Below, piece by piece: positions 59,167 to 64,000 of a stretch of DNA of 64,000 nt. The stretch's first letter is position 1, and each line of letters begins with the position of its first letter. A model generated the notes under the pieces. That model was not told the DNA's origin. It worked only from the letters and a program-made list of their open reading frames with translations, and searched no databases. This DNA comes from Paenibacillus sp. JCM 18996 (GTDB lineage: Bacteria > Bacillota > Bacilli > Paenibacillales > NBRC-103111), in assembly GCA_001313085.1 (NCBI GenBank), contig BBFE01000012.1, positions 22,447 through 86,446 of the forward strand, read 5' to 3'. The position numbers and the translations under genes are program-made.

Positions 59167-60947
59167 TTACTCTGCAGCAAAAAAATATAATAATAAAGTG
59201 GTTGTCCCCCGGGATGAATCTCCACTTCCACATCGGGATAAGACTCCGCCAGGAAGCCGCGGATCTGCTCCGTTATCTCTTCTTCGGCATCCGTCCCCGT
59301 CATGACCGTAACGATCTCCGGATCCTGAGTCAGCATGGAGCTCAGCAGCAGCTCACAGGAGCGCAGAAGATCCGCTTCGGCGGATACGATCCTGCCGTCC
59401 TGGATGCCGATAAAATCACCTTCTTCGATGTCTATGCCATCCATCTGCGTATCCCGCACGGCGAAGGTGACCTGGCCTGACTTGATCTTCCCCATGGCCT
59501 CCGTCATCCTGGCCGCGTTATCCTCAGCCTCCGCGGAATCCTGGAACGAGAACACGGCCGCCAGTCCTTGAGGGATCGTTTTGGAAGGGATCACGATGAT
59601 TTCTTTGTCCTCCACCAGCTCTTTGGCCTGCTGCGCCGCCATAATAATATTGGAGTTGTTCGGCAGAATAAAAAAATAGTTTGCGCGCTAATCTCCCGAG
59701 CCGCGTTAACGATATCCTCCGTGCTCGGGTTCATCGTTTGGCCGCCGGACAGCACATAATCCACGCCAAGCGAGGTGAAAATTTCTGAAATGCCCTCTCC
59801 CACGGAAACTGTAATCATGCCGTACCGCTTTCGTTCAGGTCCCGCGCTGTGAACCACCGCTACGGCATAGCTGTCCGCATCTGCCGAATTGCCGAACGCG
59901 TGCCTGGCCTCTTCAAGTATATGGGTATGCTGGTCACGCATATTTTCAATTTTGATCCTGCTCAGGTCGCCGTACTGCTGGGCCAAAGTCATCACTTCAC
60001 CGGGATACTCCGCGTGTATGTGGATCTTGACCAGATCGTCGTCCGCCACGACAAGGAGAGAATCTCCGTGTTTGCTGAGCTCTCTGCGGAAACGCCCCTC
60101 GTCGAAGGTCAGCCCTTTCACTTTGCCCGGCACCAGGTTCACCAGAAACTCTGTACAGTATCCGAATTCGATATCCTCGGTAGCCATCATCGTCTGGGCC
60201 GGCGCAAAATCGCTGCGGTGGTGCGCTGCTTCCGCCAGATCAAGCGACTCGATCGGCTGCTTCGCCGCCAGGCCGGGCAGCAGCGGAGCCTCTACCGAAT
60301 CAATTCCATGATCCGCTTCGTCCGTCTGTCCGGTGAGTGCGGCCAGCATTCCCTCGTAAATAAACATCAGTTGTCCGCCGGAGTCCACTACACCGACTTG
60401 CTTCAGCACAGGCAGCAAATTCGGGGTGTTGGCAAGTGCTCATTGCCTGACCGGACAACCTCGCGCATTAAATCCGTCACGTCCGCAGCGCGCCTCGAAT
60501 AAACCGCCGCTTGCTTGGCCGCTTCCTTGGAGACCGTCAGAATCGTACCTTCCACAGGCTTGACAACCGCTTTATACGCGGTATCCACACCGTTCTGGAG
60601 GGCCGCCGCAAACTGCTGCGGATTAATCTGCTCAAATTCCGCCACCGATTTGGCGAATCCCCGGAATAGCTGGGAAAGAATAACGCCCGAGTTCCCTCTC
60701 GCTCCCATGAGCAGCCCTTTGGACAGCGCTTCCGCCGTTTTTTCCGATATGGATGCCCGCTTTCTTTTTTAAGCTCCTCCACCCCGGAAGTCAAAGTCAA
60801 GTTCATATTCGTGCCGGTATCCCCGTCGGGAACCGGAAACACGTTCAGCGCGTTGACCTTTTCCACCTTGGACTGCAGGTTCCGCTCCCGCCAACACTAT
60901 ATATAAAAAAAATCATTTCCGTTTATTGAACTAAAGCGCTTACTCAA
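59167..60947 (-). CDS. fakA: Fatty acid kinase FakA / YloV, DAK2-domain (several frameshifts)
   Basis: FakA phosphorylates fatty acids held by DegV/FakB proteins. The N-terminal DhaL-type domain ([40 protein letters not shown]) is followed by the EDD-type middle and C-terminal domains ([30 protein letters not shown]). I place the start at TTG 60947 ([13 protein letters not shown]) with AGGGGA upstream; the first run of eight T must lose two. Near 59187 removal of one T gives the natural end PLYYYIFAAE at 59167. Other breaks are near 60885, 60767, 60435 and 59673. Confidence 0.9.
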
Positions 60948-60968
60948 TAGATGATTCCCCTTCCTGGA

Positions 60969-61328
60969 CTACCGGGCTACGCGAACCCCTTGCACGAATA
61001 CGTTGACTTGCTCTACCCGCAGGCCGATAACATCGTTCAGAACATACTGCAGCTTGGTTTGGACATTGTGGGCCACTTCCGAAATTTTGGTTCCGTAGCT
61101 CACGATTATGTACACGTCTATTTCAAGGCTTCCTTCCACATTGCGGATCTCGACGCCTCTTCCGAGGTTGTCTCTTCCGAGCAGCTCCGCGATTCCGTCT
61201 TTAAACTGGTTGCGGGAAGCCATTCCTACAAGTCCATAACAATCGAGTGCAGCTGAACCTGCCAATACGGCTACAACTTCATCGGTTACTATGACTTTTC
61301 CATTCTCGTTAGCGAGTTCTATCGGCAT
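60969..61328 (-). CDS. yloU: Asp23/Gls24 family envelope-stress protein YloU
   Basis: About 119 residues: MPIELANENGKVIVTDEVVA, YGLVGMASRNQFKDGIAELL, GVEIRNVEGSLEIDVYIIVS and VIGLRVEQVNVFVQGVRVA. Members are linked to the cell envelope and to FakA. Intact. ATG at 61328 has AAGGAGA at long spacing; upstream codons in frame lack a better start. Confidence 0.92.
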   Translation of the reverse strand: MPIELANENGKVIVTDEVVAVLAGSAALDCYGLVGMASRNQFKDGIAELLGRDNLGRGVEIRNVEGSLEIDVYIIVSYGTKISEVAHNVQTKLQYVLNDVIGLRVEQVNVFVQGVRVAR

Positions 61329-61431
61329 GATTTCAAATTCATCTCCTTCAATCAATAGAGATATTATGGACTATTCCCCATTGTACTATAAGAAAAGCAA
61401 TAAATAAAATGGATAAGTAAAATTTCATTCA

Positions 61432-61462
61432 TTGACTTACCGTTTTTTTTCTGTGCTATTAT
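61432..61462 (+). promoter_or_regulatory. Promoter of rpmB
   Basis: TTGACT (61432-61437) and TATTAT (61457-61462) on the plus strand, with 19 bp between, including a run of eight T. If that run is inflated by one or two bases, as elsewhere, the spacing is the ideal 17-18. Confidence 0.65.
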
Positions 61463-61498
61463 ATTTAAGTGTGTTTTAGGAATAAGGAGGTGTAACTC

Positions 61499-61687
61499 AT
61501 GTCTCGTAAATGCGTTATTACAGGTAAGAAGCCAGGGTCCGGAAATCATGTATCTCACGCCAACAACAGAAACAGACGCTCTTGGGGCGTTAACGTTCAG
61601 AAGGTTCGCATCCTTGTCAACGGCAAACCGAAGCGCGTATATGTAAGCGCCAAGGCATTGAAATCCGGTAAAGTCACTCGCGTCTAA
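61499..61687 (+). CDS. rpmB: 50S ribosomal protein L28
   Basis: 62 residues, intact: [40 protein letters not shown] and [31 protein letters not shown] precedes the ATG. It is divergent from yloU, as in B. subtilis. Confidence 0.97.
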   Translation: MSRKCVITGKKPGSGNHVSHANNRNRRSWGVNVQKVRILVNGKPKRVYVSAKALKSGKVTRV

Positions 61688-61755
61688 TCGGAGCCAATCC
61701 GGAAAATATCAGAATCCTTGTTCGGAACCGTTTTACTTCTGATATTCATAGACAA

Positions 61756-61783
61756 AAAAGCACCTTAACGGGTGCTTTTTTTA
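61756..61783 (+). terminator. Terminator of rpmB
   Basis: AAAAGCACC-TTAAC-GGGTGCTTTTTTT: a 7-8 bp stem and a T tract on the plus strand. Confidence 0.9.
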
Positions 61784-61886
61784 GTTTCTCCGGGGCCTCC
61801 TAGACATTCAATTGACTTTTACTTGAGTCCAATGGAATAGCCTTGAAGGTCCTGCTTCATTTTACGGAGTAATTAAGCTGCGGGAT

Positions 61887-61914
61887 CGGGCCGCCGGCCC
61901 GAGTCACTGACTCG
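61887..61914. repeat. Two adjoining perfect palindromes between rpmB and spoVM
   Basis: CGGGCCGCCGGCCCG (61887-61901) and CGAGTCACTGACTCG (61900-61914) share two bases. They lie in the roughly 200-bp gap between convergent rpmB and spoVM, which holds no ORF. No T tract follows. Confidence 0.65.
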
Positions 61915-61986
61915 TTCCCCTGCTCCGTCTGCGGATGTAAAATCTCCGGATGGAGCTTCCGGCCCTGTTCGGTTGTATGCAACCCT

Positions 61987-62068
61987 CTAATTTTTTACTG
62001 AACGTGTTAAGCATCGCTTTGACGATGCCGCCCAGAAATTTCGGCAGCTTAATCGTGTAGAATTTCAT
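61987..62068 (-). CDS. spoVM: Stage V sporulation protein M, 26 residues (one frameshift)
   Basis: SpoVM is the amphipathic peptide that recognises the convex forespore membrane and anchors SpoIVA to start coat assembly. MKFYTIKLPKFLGGIVKAML is almost identical to B. subtilis SpoVM, followed by NTFSKN and TAG after removal of one A from the run near 61991-61996. ATG at 62068 with AGGAGG upstream. The position between rpe and rpmB matches B. subtilis. Far too short for standard ORF lists. Confidence 0.93.
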
Positions 62069-62197
62069 AGTTAGCCCTCCTAACGATTTTCGGGTATGGC
62101 AGCAATCATCCGTTACATCCTATTCGGCCTCTTCGTAAAAAAGTGCCTGCATCCGCATCGAGCAAAAAAAATACATAAGCGGCGCGCTCTTGTAAAT

Positions 62198-62226
62198 AAG
62201 TTATGCGCTTAAATAAGGAGATATTC
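62198..62226 (-). promoter_or_regulatory. Possible sigma-E-type promoter of spoVM
   Basis: On the minus strand GAATAT (62226-62221), 15 bp, then CATAACTT (62205-62198). This resembles the early mother-cell sigma-E pattern, which drives spoVM in B. subtilis, but lies about 130 bp from the ATG and matches the -10 box only partly. Confidence 0.35.
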
Positions 62227-62302
62227 CTTGCACGCTCTATGCTCTCGGTCGCCCGGCCTGTATGAATTTACGAGCCATATAGAGGAAGAAATGAATACGT
62301 GG

Positions 62303-62950
62303 TCACCCGCGCAGCCGTCTGATAGCCGCCGTACGGTCAGGCTGGCCGAACACGGAACTGCCGGCGACAAGCACATTGGCCCCGGCTTGTACCGCCAGGC
62401 GAGCCGTATGTTCATTGATTCCGCCATCCACCTCGATTTCAATATCCACCAGACCCAAGCCGTCCAGCAAATTCCGCAGTTCTTGTATCTTCGGCAGCAT
62501 GGACGCGATGAACTGCTGACCCCCAAAACCCGGATTGACCGTCATCAGCAGTACATAATCCAGATCGGCCAGCACATGTTGAATAGTTTGGATCGGCGTG
62601 GCGGGATTCAGGACGACTCCGCACTTCATTCCCTCTTCTTTGATCAGATGAAGCGTTCGATGCAGGTGGACGCAGGCTTCGGCGTGAATGGAGATCAGGT
62701 CCGCGCCGGCAGCCGCAAACGCCTGTACATACCGCTCCGGCTGTTCGATCATCAGATGGACGTCAAGCGGAAGACGGGTATGGGGCCTGACGGCTTCCAC
62801 AATCAAGGGCCGATAGTAATGTTGGGCACGAAATGCCCGTCCATGACATCGACGTGGATCCAGTCCGCTCCCGCCTCCTCCGCCTCCTTAATCTCCTCGC
62901 CCAGCTTGGAAAAAATCCGCAGAAAGTATCGATGGTGCGATTCTGAGCAT
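62303..62950 (-). CDS. rpe: Ribulose-phosphate 3-epimerase (two frameshifts)
   Basis: TIM-barrel enzyme of the pentose phosphate pathway. [72 protein letters not shown] and [20 protein letters not shown] carry the metal and phosphate sites. A T run near 62911 and a CCC run near 62806 are off by one each. ATG 62950 follows GGAGGT, two bases after the rsgA stop. 215 residues. Confidence 0.94.
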
Positions 62951-62952
62951 GA

Positions 62953-63867
62953 TTAATACCTCCTCTTGGCGTCTTTCATCTCGGACATAAAAAATCAAAT
63001 AGTGTTCATACCGGCTGAGTGCGATCTGTCCGTTTTCTACCGCCTCAATCACCTTGCAGCCCGGCTCCTGCATGTGGCTGCAGCCCCGGAATTTGCAATG
63101 CGGAGCATATTCGTTGAATTCCTTGAAACAGGAGCCCAGCTCCTCCACCTCAAGCTGTAAAAAAATCGAGCTGGCTGAACCCGGGCGTGTCAGCGATGAC
63201 CGCGCCGTTGTCCAGCCGGATCAGTTCGACATGCCGCGTCGTATGTTTGCCGCGTCCGAGCCTGGAAGAGATGAGGTTGGTCTGCAGCTCCAGACCGGGA
63301 ACCATAGCGTTAAGCAGGAGGACTTTCCGACGCCCGACTGACCGGCGAACACACTGAGATGACCGGCCAGCCGAGCCATAATCGCGTCCACGCCTATCCT
63401 TTTCCTGGAACTGGTTTGAATCATCTCATAACCTATCTGTTCATAGAGCCGGATGACCGAGTCCAGACTCATATTTTCCTTTTCAATGACGACTTGCTCT
63501 GGATCTGCAATCAGGTCGCATTTGGTAAGGCAGATCACCGTATCCAGTCCCGCATTCTCCGCATGAACAAGAAATTTGTCCAGCAAAAGCAGGTTCAACG
63601 CAGGCTCCTCGCAGGCGAAGACGAGAACTACCAAATCCACGTTGGCGATCGGCGGCCGGACCAATTCGCTTGCCCTGGGCAGAATATCGTCCACCATCCC
63701 TTCTCCGTTCTCCGTCACGCTGTAGACTACACGGTCGCCGACCAGAGGGAGAGCTCCTTCTTTTTCAAAATCCCGCGTCCTCTGCACTGGACAGAGCCGG
63801 AAGCTTCTCCATCGGGCTGCACGTAATAATAACCGCTTAATGCCTTGACGATCCTTCCTTCTGGCAT
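62953..63867 (-). CDS. rsgA: Ribosome small-subunit GTPase RsgA/CpgA (frameshifted)
   Basis: Circularly permuted GTPase that checks 30S maturation. N-terminal OB fold ([20 protein letters not shown]), G4 ([11 protein letters not shown]), G1 ([20 protein letters not shown]), G3 ([12 protein letters not shown]) and the zinc knuckle [20 protein letters not shown]. Frames change near 63770, 63315, 63260 and 63163. Removing one T near 62990 gives the family-typical end [17 protein letters not shown] at 62953 instead of a run-on into rpe. ATG 63867 after GGAGGAG. Confidence 0.93.
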
Positions 63868-64000
63868 TAATTCGCTCCTCCTGTGCCTTGTTTGCCCTGT
63901 TTATCTTTCTTGTCCTGTCCGTTCGCCGGCTTGGAGCCGTCGCCGTTCCCGGCAGCCGCGCCGTGCCGGATTCCCCGGAGACGCAGCTCCCGGAGACGCG
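63867..64000 (-). CDS. prkC: C-terminus of a PrkC-type Ser/Thr protein kinase (partial)
   Basis: Only the tail is in the window: GNGDGSKPANGQDKKDKQGK QGTGGAN with stop at 63867-63869, preceded by Pro/Gly/Ala-rich sequence. Low-complexity tails of this kind end many PASTA kinases, and prkC directly precedes rsgA in Bacillus, but no kinase or PASTA domain is visible here. The stop overlaps the rsgA start (TAATG). Identity rests on gene order. Confidence 0.55.
   Translation of the reverse strand, partial: RLRELRLRGIRHGAAAGNGDGSKPANGQDKKDKQGKQGTGGAN

Noticed and set aside
1..64000. CRISPR arrays, tRNA, rRNA and prophage modules
   Set aside because: I looked for regularly spaced identical repeats, tRNA-like cloverleaf segments and phage structural genes and saw none; the tandem repeats present have too few units.
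1..64000. Programmed transcriptional slippage as a genome-wide mechanism
   Set aside because: Run errors also hit non-coding terminator and promoter runs and go in both directions for G/C; sequencing error explains this more simply.

Overview
The window comes from a spore-forming, flagellated, moderately GC-rich Firmicute of the Paenibacillaceae type (Paenibacillus-like). The reasons are the gene order, which follows the prkC-to-flgB block of Bacillus subtilis in reverse; the presence of spoVM, spoVIF and a gerP operon; CodY and FapR; and Bacillus-type promoters and ribosome binding sites. Most genes lie on the minus strand.

Reading from the right end down the minus strand: end of a prkC-type kinase, rsgA, rpe and spoVM; then rpmB (plus strand), yloU, fakA, degV, recG and spoVIF. 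An accessory stretch of about 9 kb follows: GH25 lysozyme, exoA, DUF6157, DUF1697, an SRAP protein, a recombinase remnant, a probable coat protein, an Hsp20-like gene, gerPA-E and a two-component system. Next comes the ylb module (rsmD, coaD, ylbJ, ylbL, yceD, rpmF), and then the fatty-acid operon fapR-plsX-fabH-fabD-fabG-acpP-fabF-rnc-smc-ftsY. After that come the SRP/ribosome operon ylxM-ffh-rpsP-khpA-rimM-trmD-rplS, lepB-rbgA-rnhB, and the overlapping ylqG-ylqH-yraN. A secreted repeat protein, comM, an IS1182-type insertion sequence, sucCD, dprA, topA, trmFO, hslVU, codY and the start of the flagellar operon flgB-flgC-fliE-fliF complete the window.

The main caveat is that roughly two thirds of the genes are broken by single- or double-base frameshifts. 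These sit mostly in A/T runs that are one or two bases too long, or in G/C runs that are one base off. Repairing them restores family-typical lengths, for example 259 aa for CodY, 467 aa for HslU and 181 aa for HslV. I read this as sequencing or assembly error, not gene decay. Coordinates below give the repaired gene extents, and several true stop codons differ from a naive ORF reading.

The most interesting non-housekeeping signals are: four matches to the sigma-K promoter pattern, in front of gerPA, a divergent Hsp20-like gene, a Pro/Tyr-rich probable coat protein and spoVIF; a 32-aa hydrophobic micro-ORF with a strong ribosome binding site and its own terminator; the 26-aa spoVM; an IS carrying three long hairpins, one of which covers the transposase ribosome binding site; a FapR operator placed on the fapR promoter; and several families of short intergenic repeats and palindromes.
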